Numbered from the stretch's first letter, positions 32,601 to 44,976 are shown. The stretch: DNA of 64,000 bases from Trachythela sp. YZ-2020 (GCA_016169945.1 JADLSH010000387.1:3100001-3164000), one strand, 5' to 3'. Translations and numbers: made by a program. The notes: generated by a model not told the origin, from the letters alone.

Positions 32601-33099
32601 ACGGGTTGCAGGCGCGTTCCCTTGAACTGAATTCATGCCGAGCTGCGAAATTGTGTGAAGACGAAGTTCTATTTAAACTCTTGTTGAGCAACAATAAAAT
32701 TAACAGCCCCGGCCCCGTTTACACTCTTTGATCGTATACTCAAAAGGCAAAGATCACCACGTCGCAACGCTTTTCTTTTATATATTTCGAGTATTAAGTA
32801 TTTTAAAACGAACGTGACTGTTCCGACAAAGAACGAAGTATTGATGTACGAAAGTTTTATTAAATGTACAGTAGATTGCTTTGTTTAAGAGCATTGCCAT
32901 AAAGCGTACTTCAAAATGACATGACTCATTTGTTGACATGAAATGACATGACTCAGTTATAAGTAAACGTACATGCAGGTGTTTTCGCATCCATTCAATA
33001 ATTATAAATGCGCGTCAGACCAAGTTGCATGCGACGGACCAAGTTTGAGAAAGAAAACAGTAAATTTTTGTTTAAGATCTACAGGCTACAAGAGTTGAA

Positions 33100-33912
33100 A
33101 TGCTCTTAAGCACTTTTATCAACGCACTACTTTTGTGTCTTTTGAATTTTTCGTTCATGGTCGCAGGAATATTTCTGAATTCTGTAGTTGTAATCAGTAT
33201 ACGGAGGTCGTCACAACTTCGAAAGAAACCATGTCACTTTATGATTCTTGTTTTATCTTGTTTTGATCTGGCTGTAGTCGCCATCACTCATTCACTCCTA
33301 GTATTATCAATAATTCTCTGGGCTAAGGAAGACTATAACGAACTTCGTGAACAAATGAGGTCACACATAACTAGATCATACATTCCAATTTTCCATCGAA
33401 CATCCGTGACAAAGAAAAGGCTTCTCTTTCTTCTGGCATTTTTGATGATTTTACTATCCGGTCTGCTTGTATTGTTTGGCAAGATTCTGACAAATTCTGG
33501 TAATATTTTGGTTATGCTTTTCGTTTCTATTTTACTATTCTTGTTCATTTACTTAAACTACAAAATGTTTATCATCGCCAACTCAAATCGCAAGGACGAA
33601 AGAGTTTCTCCAACTACAGCAAGTGATCAGGAAAGAAAAGGACGCAAGTTAAATTTCAAAAGTATATCTACATGTTCCTTGGCGGTTGCCTGTTTTTTCG
33701 TCTGTTTTCTTCCACAAATCATATATTCTGGTTTTCTTTTGACATCAGAAAAGTCGTTGTACGATAAACAAGTCTTGTTGTTTAGTATATGGTCCCAAAC
33801 ATTTGTCTCCATGAACTCGACATTTAACTGTCTGATATTTTTCTGGAGGAATTCAATCCTGCGTCGTGAGGGAATGAAGATAGTAAAGCGTTTTAGGGCT
33901 ACAAGATCTTGA
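33100..33912 (+). pseudogene. orphan GPCR copy G6 lacking TM3 (open frame)
   Basis: This 270-residue frame matches the intact copies except that after MRSHIT the residues for TM3 and the ERF motif are gone, replaced by a short RSYI join before PIFHRTSVTKK. The deletion keeps the frame. TM1, TM2 and TM4-TM7 remain. Without TM3 and its arginine a normal class A fold and G-protein coupling are not expected. It may be a pseudogene or a dominant-negative-like product. Confidence 0.8.
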
Positions 33913-34522
33913 CTGGATTGCTTTAGTTTCAGAAATACATTACTATAGTTAATATGTAGTACACACATGCAAAGTAAATTTGTCTCTATATAAACGTCCC
34001 GAATTTGTTGGCTGGGAATGAAAACTACAAATTTACAATGGATCCACATTGTCATCATCGGGTTCAACTACTGTTTCGTGTGCTCTCAAACAAACTCGGG
34101 AAGTGCCTATTAAGTCCATCCTCTGCATCGCAAAAGAAAAGTCACTAGCTTGGTTGGAGACTCGACCTAGAAGAGTAATATCACAAATATTATGTATTGT
34201 TGTAATTATGTGACGCAGCTGTCTATTCTTAATTGGTGTCACGGCCGCCCAAACATGTTTGTGGGTCCGGGGCAAATTGTAACTGTGGAGCCCTAGTATT
34301 ATGTCCTTTAGTCTTAAACATTTAAATAACATTCCATTGCGCACTCAAGATCTCAGAAATGGCGAATTCTCGCATTCTGGGAGACTATTTGACAAGGATA
34401 TATCTATGCATATTTCACTTTATATATATTTAGGGACCCTTTGCATGCAAGCTTTGAAGAAAGTAGAATTTAGTCAACACGTGTATTCTTGTAATTTACA
34501 TGAACGACTAGAATAAATTTTA

Positions 34523-34975
34523 CAGCCAGATCAAAACAAGATAAAACAAGAATCATAAAGTGACATGGTTTCTTTCGAAGTTGTGACGACCTCCGTATAC
34601 TGATTACAACTACAGAATTCAGAAATATTCCTGCGACCATGAAGGAAACATTCAAAAGACACAAAAGTAGTGCGTTGATAAAAGTGCTTAAGTGCATTTC
34701 AACTCTTGTAGCCTGTAGATCTTTAAACAAAAATTTACCGTTTTCTTTCTCAAACTTGGTCCGTCGCATGCAACTTGGTCTCACGCGCATTTATAATAAA
34801 TGAATGAATGCAAAAACTTCTTTATACACCTACATGCACGTTTACTTATAACTGAAATTTTGTCAGTTTGAAGTACACTTTATGGCAATGCTCTTAAACA
34901 AAGCAATCTACTGTACATTTAATAAAATTTCCGTACATCAATACTTCGTTCTTTGTCAAAACAGTCACGCTCGTT
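34523..34975 (-). pseudogene. inverted GPCR 5' fragment I1
   Basis: The minus strand carries about 275 bp of receptor upstream flank followed by codons 1 to about 59 (MHLSTFINALLLCLLNVSF to CFDLAV), then ends in downstream flank. By eye it is about 96% identical to the forward gene in the same unit over the coding part. It is flanked by two direct copies of a roughly 90-bp downstream-flank block (34432-34523 and 34981-35069). It cannot encode a receptor. Confidence 0.92.
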
Positions 34976-35972
34976 TATATTTGGGGGCCCCTTTACAAGC
35001 TTTGAAGAAAGTAGAATTTAGTCAACACGTGTATTCTTGTAATTTGCATGAACGGGTAGAATAAATTTTACTTTTCTCTGTTTTAATTTTGTTTAAATGG
35101 AGTTAATTGGGGGTATATTTCTCTGGAAAAAGCGTACGAGGGTTTTTGAGATGTGAAAATCCCCGCATGCAAGATATAATTATATGTAATATATATATCG
35201 GGAGATTGAAGTATTTTTTGGTCGATTTTAAGGGAGATCTTTTGGATTTTGCAAAATATGTTGTGATTTTTAATGGCCATGCATTTTCTGGGATTTGTAG
35301 GGATTTTATGGGAATTTTTCGGATTAGGGATTTTCAAAATTGTTGCAGGATTTTTTGGAAGTTGTTTTCCTATTTTTGGGTCGGAAAGTATACAAGGATT
35401 TTTGGAGTGAACCCCTTGGTTTAAATTACTCCTTCAAACGGCACGATTTCAAAACTGACAAAATTTCGAAATTTTCGTAAAATTTGCATAAATTTAATAA
35501 GGCGCGTTCCCTTGAAGTGAATTGATGCCGAGTTAGGGAATTGTGTGAAGACGAAGTTCTTTTTAAACTCTTGTTGAGCAGCAATAAAATTAACAGCCCA
35601 AGCCCCAGTTTACGCTCTTTGACGACATACTCAAAAGGCAAAGCCGCAAAGATCACTACGTCGCAACGCTTTTCTTTTATATATTTCAAGTATATTAAAA
35701 ACGAGCGAAGAACGAAGTATTGATGTACAGAAGTTTTATTAAATGCACAGTATAGATTGGTTTGTTTAAGAGCATTGCCATAAAGCGTACTTCAAAATGA
35801 CATGATTCGGCAATTATAAGTAAACGTGCATGCATGCAGGTGTATAAAGAAGTTTTCGCATTCATTCAATTATTATAAATGCGCGTCAGACCAAGTTGCA
35901 TGCGACGGACCAAGTTTGAGAAAGAAAACAGTAAATTTTTGTTTAAGATCTATACAGGCTACAAGAATTGAA

Positions 35973-36845
35973 ATGCTCTTAAGCACTTTTATCAACGCAC
36001 TACTTTTGTCTCTTGTGAATGTTTCGTTCATGGTAGCAGGAATATTTCTGAATTCTGTAGTTGTAATCAGTATACGGAGGTCGTCACAACTTCGAAAGAA
36101 ACCATGTCACTTTATGATTCTTGTTTTATCTTGTTTTGATCTGGCTGTAGTCGCCATCACTCATTCACTCCTAGTATTATCAATAATTCTCTGGGCTAAG
36201 GAAGACTATAACGAACTTCGTGAACAAATGAGGTCACACATAACTACTTTTCTTTATATGTTTTCAATGCTTGCGTTATTGACGCTGAACATTGAAAGAT
36301 TTTTGGGCTTAACGTTTCCAATTTTCCATCGAACATCAGTGACAAAGAAAAGGCTTCTCTTTCTTCTGGCATTTTTGATGATTTTACTATCCGGTCTGCT
36401 TGTATTGTTTGGCAAGATTCTGACAAATTCTGGTAATATTTTGGTTATGCTTTTCGTTTCTATTTTACTATTCTTGTTCATTTACTTAAACTACAAAATG
36501 TTTATCATCGCCAACTCAAATCGCAAGGACGAAAGAGTTTCTCCAACTACAGCAAGTGATCAGGAAAGAAAAGGACGCAAGTTAAATTTCAAAAGTATAT
36601 CTACATGTTCCTTGGCGGTTGCCTGTTTTTTCGTCTGTTTTCTTCCACAAATCATATATTCTGGTTTTCTTTTGACATCAGAAAAGTCGTTGTACGATAA
36701 ACAAGTCTTGTTGTTTAGTATATGGTCCCAAACATTTGTCTCCATGAACTCGACATTTAACTGTCTGATATTTTTCTGGAGGAATTCAATCCTGCGTCGT
36801 GAGGGAATGAAGATAGTAAAGCGTTTTAGGGCTACAAGATCTTGA
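35973..36845 (+). CDS. orphan class A GPCR, intact copy G7
   Basis: A single-exon, 290-residue receptor with seven hydrophobic segments: about 8-34, 46-73, 92-114, 128-148, 155-180, 212-233 and 245-268. Family marks: N27 (N1.50), D56 in CFDLAV (D2.50), E108-R109-F110 for D/E-R-Y, P225 in CFLP (TM6) and N263-C-L-I-F for NPxxY. Unusual points: no cysteine before TM3, no TM4 tryptophan, a very short second extracellular loop, and NPxxY changed to NCLIF. The frame is open upstream to 35826, but the ATG at 35973 is preferred because all copies share it and the upstream part is flank-like. Ligand unknown. Confidence 0.9.
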   Translation: MLLSTFINALLLSLVNVSFMVAGIFLNSVVVISIRRSSQLRKKPCHFMILVLSCFDLAVVAITHSLLVLSIILWAKEDYNELREQMRSHITTFLYMFSMLALLTLNIERFLGLTFPIFHRTSVTKKRLLFLLAFLMILLSGLLVLFGKILTNSGNILVMLFVSILLFLFIYLNYKMFIIANSNRKDERVSPTTASDQERKGRKLNFKSISTCSLAVACFFVCFLPQIIYSGFLLTSEKSLYDKQVLLFSIWSQTFVSMNSTFNCLIFFWRNSILRREGMKIVKRFRATRS

Positions 36846-37459
36846 CTGGATTGCTTTAGTTTCAGAAATACATTACTATAGTTAATATGTAGTACACACA
36901 TGCAAAGTAAATTTGTCTCTATATAAACGTCCGTGAATTTGTTGGCTGGGAATGAAAACTACAAATTTACAATGGATCCACATTGTCATCATCGGGTTCA
37001 ACTACTGTTTCGTGTGCTCTCAAACAAACTCGGGAAGTGCCTATTAAGTCCATCCTCTGCATCGCAAAAGAAAAGTCACTAGCTTGGAGACTCGACCTAG
37101 AAGAGTAATATCACAAATATTATGTATTGTTGTAATTATGTGACGCAGCTGTCTATTCTTAATAAATTATTGGTGTCACGGCCGCCCAAACATGTTTGTG
37201 GGTCCGGGGCAAATTGTAACTGTGGAGCCCTAGTATTATGTCCTTTAGTCTTAAACATTTAAATAACATTCCATTGCGCACTCAAGATCTCAGAAATGGC
37301 GAATTCTCGCATTCTGGGAGACTATTTGACAAGGATATATCTATGCATATTTCACTTTATATATATTTAGGGACCCTTTGCATGCAAGCTTTGAAGAAAG
37401 TAGAATTTAGTCAACACGTGTATTCTTGTAATTTACATGAACGACTAGAATAAATTTTA

Positions 37460-37915
37460 CAGCCAGATCAAAACAAGATAAAACAAGAATCATAAAGTGA
37501 CATGGTTTCTTTCGAAGTTGTGACGACCTCCGTATACTGATTACAACTACAGAATTCAGAAATATTCCTGCGACCATGAAGGAAACATTCAAAAGACACA
37601 AAAGTAGTGCGTTGATAAAAGTGCTTAAGTGCATTTCAACTCTTGTATAGCCTGTAGATCTTTAAACAAAAATTTACCGTTTTCTTTCTCAAACTTGGTC
37701 CGTCGCATGCAACTTGGTCTCACGCGCATTTATAATAAATGAATGAATGCAAAAACTTCTTTATACACCTACATGCACGTTTACTTATAACTGAAATTTT
37801 GTCAGTTTGAAGTACACTTTATGGCAATGCTCTTAAACAAAGCAATCTACTGTACATTTAATAAAATTTCCGTACATCAATACTTCGTTCTTTGTCAAAA
37901 CAGTCACGCTCGTTT
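37460..37915 (-). pseudogene. inverted GPCR 5' fragment I2
   Basis: Same structure and breakpoints as the fragment in the preceding unit. It has a small insertion (TATAG for TAG) between coding start and flank. Confidence 0.92.
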
Positions 37916-38970
37916 ATATTTGGGGGCCCCTTTACAAGCTTTGAAGAAAGTAGAATTTAGTCAACACGTGTATTCTTGTAATTTGCATGAACGGGTAGAA
38001 TAAATTTTACTTTTCTCTGTTTTAATTTTGTTTAAATGGAGTTAATTGGGGGTATATTTCTCTGGAAAAAGCGTACGAGGGTTTTTGAGACGTGAAAATC
38101 CCCGCATGCAAGATATAATTATATGTAATATATATATCGGGAGATTGAAGTATTTTTTGGTCGATTTTAAGGAGATCTTTGGATTTTGCAAAATATGTTG
38201 TGATTTTTAATGGCCATGCATTTTCTGGGATTTGTAGGGATTTTATGGGAATTTTTCGGATTAGGATTTTCAAAATTGTTGCAGGATTTTTGGAAGTTGT
38301 TTTCCTATTTTGGGTCGGAAAGTATACAAGGATTTTTGGAGTGAACCCTTGGTTTAAATTACTCCTTCAAACGGCACGATTTAGTCCAACAAAACAGGAG
38401 TGACATAAATACTTCTCGTTTTGTTGTAACGTCTCTCCCATGGAGTCCAAAACTGACAAAATTTCGAAATTTTCGTAAAATTTGCATAAATTTAATAAGG
38501 CGCGTTCCCTTGAAGTGAATTGATGCCGAGTTAGGGAATTGTGTGAAGACGAAGTTCTTTTTAAACTCTTGTTGAGCAGCAATAAAATTAACAGCCCAGG
38601 CCCCAGTTTACGCTCTTTGACGATATACTCAAAAGGCAAAGCCGCAAAGATCACTACGTCGCAACGCTTTTCTTTTATATATTTCAAGTATATTAAAAAC
38701 GAGCGAAGAACGAAGTATTGATGTACAGAAGTTTTATTAAATGTACAGTATAGATTGGTTTGTTTAAGAGCATTGCCATAAAGCGTACTTCAAAATGACA
38801 TGATTCGGCAATTATAAGTAAACGTGCATGCATGCAGGTGTATAAAGAAGTTTTCGCATTCATTCAATTATTATAAATGCGCGTCAGACCAAGTTGCATG
38901 CGACGGACCAAGTTTGAGAAAGAAAACAGTAAATTTTTGTTTAAGATCTATACAGGCTACAAGAATTGAA

Positions 38971-39844
38971 ATGCTCTTAAGCACTTTTATCAACGCACTA
39001 CTTTTTGTCTCTTGTGAATGTTTCGTTCATGGTAGCAGGAATATTTCTGAATTCTGTAGTTGTAATCAGTATACGGAGGTCGTCACAACTTCGAAAGAAA
39101 CCATGTCACTTTATGATTCTTGTTTTATCTTGTTTTGATCTGGCTGTAGTCGCCATCACTCATTCACTCCTAGTATTATCAATAATTCTCTGGGCTAAGG
39201 AAGACTATAACGAACTTCGTGAACAAATGAGGTCACACATAACTACTTTTCTTTATATGTTTTCAATGCTTGCGTTATTGACGCTGAACATTGAAAGATT
39301 TTTCGGCTTAACGTTTCCAATTTTCCATCGAACATCAGTGACAAAGAAAAGGCTTCTCTTTCTTCTGGCATTTTTGATGATTTTACTATCCGGTCTGCTT
39401 GTATTGTTTGGCAAGATTCTGACAAATTCTGGTAATATTTTGGTTATGCTTTTCGTTTCTATTTTACTATTCTTGTTCATTTACTTAAACTACAAAATGT
39501 TTATCATCGCCAACTCAAATCGCAAGGACGAAAGAGTTTCTCCAACTACAGCAAGTGATCAGGAAAGAAAAGGACGCAAGTTAAATTTCAAAAGTATATC
39601 TACATGTTCCTTGGCGGTTGCCTGTTTTTTCGTCTGTTTTCTTCCACAAATCATATATTCTGGTTTTCTTTTGACATCAGAAAAGTCGTTGTACGATAAA
39701 CAAGTCTTGTTGTTTAGTATATGGTCCCAAACATTTGTCTCCATGAACTCGACATTTAACTGTCTGATATTTTTCTGGAGGAATTCAATCCTGCGTCGTG
39801 AGGGAATGAAGATAGTAAAGCGTTTTAGGGCTACAAGATCTTGA
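38971..39844 (+). CDS. orphan class A GPCR copy G8, one-base frameshift near the start
   Basis: Identical in layout to G7 but with five T residues instead of four at about 39002-39006, which shifts the frame after codon 11. From 39005 the rest of the receptor is open (TM1 remainder to C-terminus), with L111 changed to F (ERFFGLTF). If the extra T is an assembly error the gene is intact. If real, a short N-terminally altered protein or nothing would be made. Confidence 0.75.
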
Positions 39845-40461
39845 CTGGATTGCTTTAGTTTCAGAAATACATTACTATAGTTAATATGTAGTACACACAT
39901 GCAAAGTAAATTTGTCTCTATATAAACGTCCCGAATTTGTTGGCTGGGAATGAAAACTACAAATTTACAATGGATCCACATTGTCATCATCGGGTTCAAC
40001 TACTGTTTCGTGTGCTCTCAAACAAACTCGGGAAGTGCCTATTAAGTCCATCCTCTGCATCGCAAAAGAAAAGTCACTAGCTTGGTTGGAGACTCGACCT
40101 AGAAGAGTAATATCACAAATATTATGTATTGTTGTAATTATGTGACGCAGCTGTCTATTCTTAATAAATTATTGGTGTCACGGCCACCCAAACATGTTTG
40201 TGGGTCCGGGGCAAATTGTAACTGTGGAGCCCTAGTATTATGTCCTTTAGTCTTAAACATTTAAATAACATTCCATTGCGCACTCAAGATCTCAGAAATG
40301 GCGAATTCTCGCATTCTGGGAGACTATTTGACAAGGATATATCTATGCATATTTCACTTTATATATATTTAGGGACCCTTTGCATGCAAGCTTTGAAGAA
40401 AGTAGAATTTAGTCAACACGTGTATTCTTGTAATTTACATGAACGACTAGAATAAATTTTA

Positions 40462-40915
40462 CAGCCAGATCAAAACAAGATAAAACAAGAATCATAAAGT
40501 GACATGGTTTCTTTCGAAGTTGTGACGACCTCCGTATACTGATTACAACTACAGAATTCAGAAATATTCCTGCGACCATGAAGGAAACATTCAAAAGACA
40601 CAAAAGTAGTGCGTTGATAAAAGTGCTTAAGTGCATTTCAACTCTTGTAGCCTGTAGATCTTTAAACAAAAATTTACCGTTTTCTTTCTCAAACTTGGTC
40701 CGTCGCATGCAACTTGGTCTCACGCGCATTTATAATAAATGAATGAATGCAAAAACTTCTTTATACACCTACATGCACGTTTACTTATAACTGAAATTTT
40801 GTCAGTTTGAAGTACACTTTATGGCAATGCTCTTAAACAAAGCAATCTACTGTACATTTAATAAAATTTCCGTACATCAATACTTCGTTCTTTGTCAAAA
40901 CAGTCACGCTCGTTT
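40462..40915 (-). pseudogene. inverted GPCR 5' fragment I3
   Basis: Same structure and breakpoints as the other inverted fragments. No unit-specific difference in its coding part was noticed. Confidence 0.92.
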
Positions 40916-41976
40916 ATATTTGGGGGCCCCTTTACAAGCTTTGAAGAAAGTAGAATTTAGTCAACACGTGTATTCTTGTAATTTGCATGAACGGGTAGAA
41001 TAAATTTTACTTTTCTCTGTTTTAATTTTGTTTAAATGGAGTTAATTGGGGGTATATTTCTCTGGAAAAAGCGTACGAGGGTTTTTGAGACGTGAAAATC
41101 CCCGCATGCAAGATATAATTATATGTAATATATATATCGGGAGATTGAAGTATTTTTTGGTCGATTTTAAGGGAGATCTTTTGGATTTTGCAAAATATGT
41201 TGTGATTTTTAATGGCCATGCATTTTCTGGGATTTGTAGGGATTTTATGGGAATTTTTCGGATTAGGGATTTTCAAAATTGTTGCAGGATTTTTTGGAAG
41301 TTGTTTTCCTATTTTTGGGTCGGAAAGTATACAAGGATTTTTGGAGTGAACCCCTTGGTTTAAATTACTCCTTCAAACGGCACGATTTAGTCCAACAAAA
41401 CAGGAGTGACATAAATACTTCTCGTTTTGTTGTAACGTCTCTCCCATGGAGTCCAAAACTGACAAAATTTCGAAATTTTCGTAAAATTTGCATAAATTTA
41501 ATAAGGCGCGTTCCCTTGAAGTGAATTGATGCCGAGTTAGGGAATTGTGTGAAGACGAAGTTCTTTTTAAACTCTTGTTGAGCAGCAATAAAATTAACAG
41601 CCCAGGCCCCAGTTTACGCTCTTTGACGATATACTCAAAAGGCAAAGCCGCAAAGATCACTACGTCGCAACGCTTTTCTTTTATATATTTCAAGTATATT
41701 AAAAACGAGCGAAGAACGAAGTATTGATGTACAGAAGTTTTATTAAATGTACAGTATAGATTGGTTTGTTTAAGAGCATTGCCATAAAGCGTACTTCAAA
41801 ATGACATGATTCGGCAATTATAAGTAAACGTGCATGCATGCAGGTGTATAAAGAAGTTTTCGCATTCATTCAATTATTATAAATGCGCGTCAGACCAAGT
41901 TGCATGCGACGGACCAAGTTTGAGAAAGAAAACAGTAAATTTTTGTTTAAGATCTATACAGGCTACAAGAATTGAA

Positions 41977-42849
41977 ATGCTCTTAAGCACTTTTATCAAC
42001 GCACTACTTTTGTCTCTTGTGAATGTTTCGTTCATGGTAGCAGGAATATTTCTGAATTCTGTAGTTGTAATCAGTATACGGAGGTCGTCACAACTTCGAA
42101 AGAAACCATGTCACTTTATGATTCTTGTTTTATCTTGTTTTGATCTGGCTGTAGTCGCCATCACTCATTCACTCCTAGTATTATCAATAATTCTCTGGGC
42201 TAAGGAAGACTATAACGAACTTCGTGAACAAATGAGGTCACACATAACTACTTTTCTTTATATGTTTTCAATGCTTGCGTTATTGACGCTGAACATTGAA
42301 AGATTTTTGGGCTTAACGTTTCCAATTTTCCATCGAACATCAGTGACAAAGAAAAGGCTTCTCTTTCTTCTGGCATTTTTGATGATTTTACTATCCGGTC
42401 TGCTTGTATTGTTTGGCAAGATTCTGACAAATTCTGGTAATATTTTGGTTATGCTTTTCGTTTCTATTTTACTATTCTTGTTCATTTACTTAAACTACAA
42501 AATGTTTATCATCGCCAACTCAAATCGCAAGGACGAAAGAGTTTCTCCAACTACAGCAAGTGATCAGGAAAGAAAAGGACGCAAGTTAAATTTCAAAAGT
42601 ATATCTACATGTTCCTTGGCGGTTGCCTGTTTTTTCGTCTGTTTTCTTCCACAAATCATATATTCTGGTTTTCTTTTGACATCAGAAAAGTCGTTGTACG
42701 ATAAACAAGTCTTGTTGTTTAGTATATGGTCCCAAACATTTGTCTCCATGAACTCGACATTTAACTGTCTGATATTTTTCTGGAGGAATTCAATCCTGCG
42801 TCGTGAGGGAATGAAGATAGTAAAGCGTTTTAGGGCTACAAGATCTTGA
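41977..42849 (+). CDS. orphan class A GPCR, intact copy G9
   Basis: The predicted 290-residue protein is identical to copy G7, 6 kb upstream, including all of the unusual TM3, TM4 and TM7 features. Flanks are also nearly identical. Gene conversion, very recent duplication, or duplicated assembly would each explain this. Confidence 0.9.
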   Translation: MLLSTFINALLLSLVNVSFMVAGIFLNSVVVISIRRSSQLRKKPCHFMILVLSCFDLAVVAITHSLLVLSIILWAKEDYNELREQMRSHITTFLYMFSMLALLTLNIERFLGLTFPIFHRTSVTKKRLLFLLAFLMILLSGLLVLFGKILTNSGNILVMLFVSILLFLFIYLNYKMFIIANSNRKDERVSPTTASDQERKGRKLNFKSISTCSLAVACFFVCFLPQIIYSGFLLTSEKSLYDKQVLLFSIWSQTFVSMNSTFNCLIFFWRNSILRREGMKIVKRFRATRS

Positions 42850-43465
42850 CTGGATTGCTTTAGTTTCAGAAATACATTACTATAGTTAATATGTAGTACA
42901 CACATGCAAAGTAAATTTGTCTCTATATAAACGTCCCGAATTTGTTGGCTGGGAATGAAAACTACAAATTTACAATGGATCCACATTGTCATCATCGGGT
43001 TCAACTACTGTTTCGTGTGCTCTCAAACAAACTCGGGAAGTGCCTATTAAGTCCATCTTCTGCATCGCAAAAGAAAAGTCACTAGCTTGGTTGGAGACTC
43101 GACCTAGAAGAGTAATATCACAAATATTATGTATTGTTGTAATTATGTGACGCAGCTGTCTATTCTTAATAAATTATTGGTGTCACGGCCACCCAAACAT
43201 GTTTGTGGGTCCGGGGCAAATTGTAACTGTGGAGCCCTAGTATTATGTCCTTTAGTCTTAAACATTTAAATAACATTCCATTGCGCACTCAAGATCTCAG
43301 AAATGGCGAATTCTCGCATTCTGGGAGACTATTTGACAAGGATATATCTATGCATATTTCACTTTATATATATTTAGGACCCTTTGCATGCAAGCTTTGA
43401 AGAAAGTAGAATTTAGTCAACACGTGTATTCTTGTAATTTACATGAACGACTAGAATAAATTTTA

Positions 43466-43918
43466 CAGCCAGATCAAAACAAGATAAAACAAGAATCATA
43501 AAGTGACATGGTTTCTTTCGAAGTTGTGACGACCTCCGTATACTGATTACAACTACAGAATTCAGAAATATTCCTGCGACCATGAAGGAAACATTCAAAA
43601 GACACAAAAGTAGTGCGTTGATAAAAGTGCTTAAGTGCATTTCAACTCTTGTAGCCTGTAGATCTTTAAACAAAAATTTACCGTTTTCTTTCTCAAACTT
43701 GGTCCGTCGCAAGCAACTTGGTCTCACGCGCATTTATAATAAATGAATGAATGCAAAAACTTCTTTATACACCTACATGCACGTTTACTTATAACTGAAA
43801 TTTTGTCAGTTTGAAGTACACTTTATGGCAATGCTCTTAAACAAAGCAATCTACTGTACATTTAATAAAATTTCCGTACATCAATACTTCGTTCTTTGTC
43901 AAAACAGTCACGCTCGTT
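43466..43918 (-). pseudogene. inverted GPCR 5' fragment I4
   Basis: Same structure and breakpoints as the other inverted fragments. It has a substitution (CGCAAGCAAC for CGCATGCAAC) in the flank part. Confidence 0.92.
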
Positions 43919-44976
43919 TATATTTGGGGGCCCCTTTACAAGCTTTGAAGAAAGTAGAATTTAGTCAACACGTGTATTCTTGTAATTTGCATGAACGGGT
44001 AGAATAAATTTTACTTTTCTCTGTTTTAATTTTGTTTAAATGGAGTTAATTGGGGTATATTTCTCTGGAAAAAAGCGTACGAGGGTTTTGAGATGTGAAA
44101 ATCCCCGCATGCAAGATATAATTATATGTAATATATATATCGGGAGATTGAAGTATTTTTTGGTCGATTTTAAGGGAGATCTTTTGGATTTTGCAAAATA
44201 TGTTGTGATTTTTAATGGCCATGCATTTTCTGGGATTTGTAGGGATTTTATGGGAATTTTTCGGATTAGGGATTTTCAAAATTGTTGCAGGATTTTTTGG
44301 AAGTTGTTTTCCTATTTTTGGGTCGGAAAGTATACAAGGATTTTTGGAGTGAACCCCTTGGTTTAAATTACTCCTTCAAACGGCACGATTTAGTCCAACA
44401 AAACAGGAGGACATAAAATATTCGTTTTGTTGTAACGTCTCTCCCATGGAGTCCAAAACTGACAAAATTTCGAAATTTTCGTAAAATTTGCATAAATTTA
44501 ATAAGGCGCGTTCCCTTGAAGTGAATTGATGCCGAGTTAGGGAATTGTGTGAAGACGAAGTTCTTTTTAAACTCTTGTTGAGCAGCAATAAAATTAACAG
44601 CCCAGGCCCCAGTTTACGCTCTTTGACGATATACTCAAAAGGCAAAGCCGCAAAGATCACTACGTCACAACGCTTTTCTTTTATATATTTCAAGTATATT
44701 AAAAACGAGCGAAGAACGAAGTATTGATGTACAGAAGTTTTATTAAATGTACAGTATAGATTGGTTTGTTTAAGAGCATTGCCATAAAGCGTACTTCAAA
44801 ATGACATGATTCGGCAATTATAAGTAAACGTGCATGCATGCAGGTGTATAAAGAAGTTTTCGCATTCATTCAATTATTATAAATGCGCGTCAGACCAAGT
44901 TGCATGCGACGGACCAAGTTTGAGAAAGAAAACAGTAAATTTTTGTTTAAGATCTATACAGGCTACAAGAGTTGAA

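Noticed and set aside
34470..34790. Minus-strand receptor ORF of 106 residues as a separate gene
   Set aside because: It has only TM1-TM2 and ends in unrelated flank; it is an inverted fragment, not a receptor gene.
35826..35972. 49-residue upstream extension of the GPCR frame (MHACRCIKKFSHSF...)
   Set aside because: The frame is open by chance in some units only. The sequence is conserved as flank, and the homologous old copies do not keep this frame. The ATG shared by all copies is 35973.
36560..36901. Antisense ORFs repeated in every 3-kb unit (for example 113 and 146 residues)
   Set aside because: They mirror TM5-TM7 of the receptor and repeat only because the units do.
37238..38003. 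Small conserved ORFs (MSFSLKHLNN..., MAMLLNKAIY...) in each unit
   Set aside because: Conservation follows from recent duplication. They overlap flanks and the inverted fragment and have no protein features.
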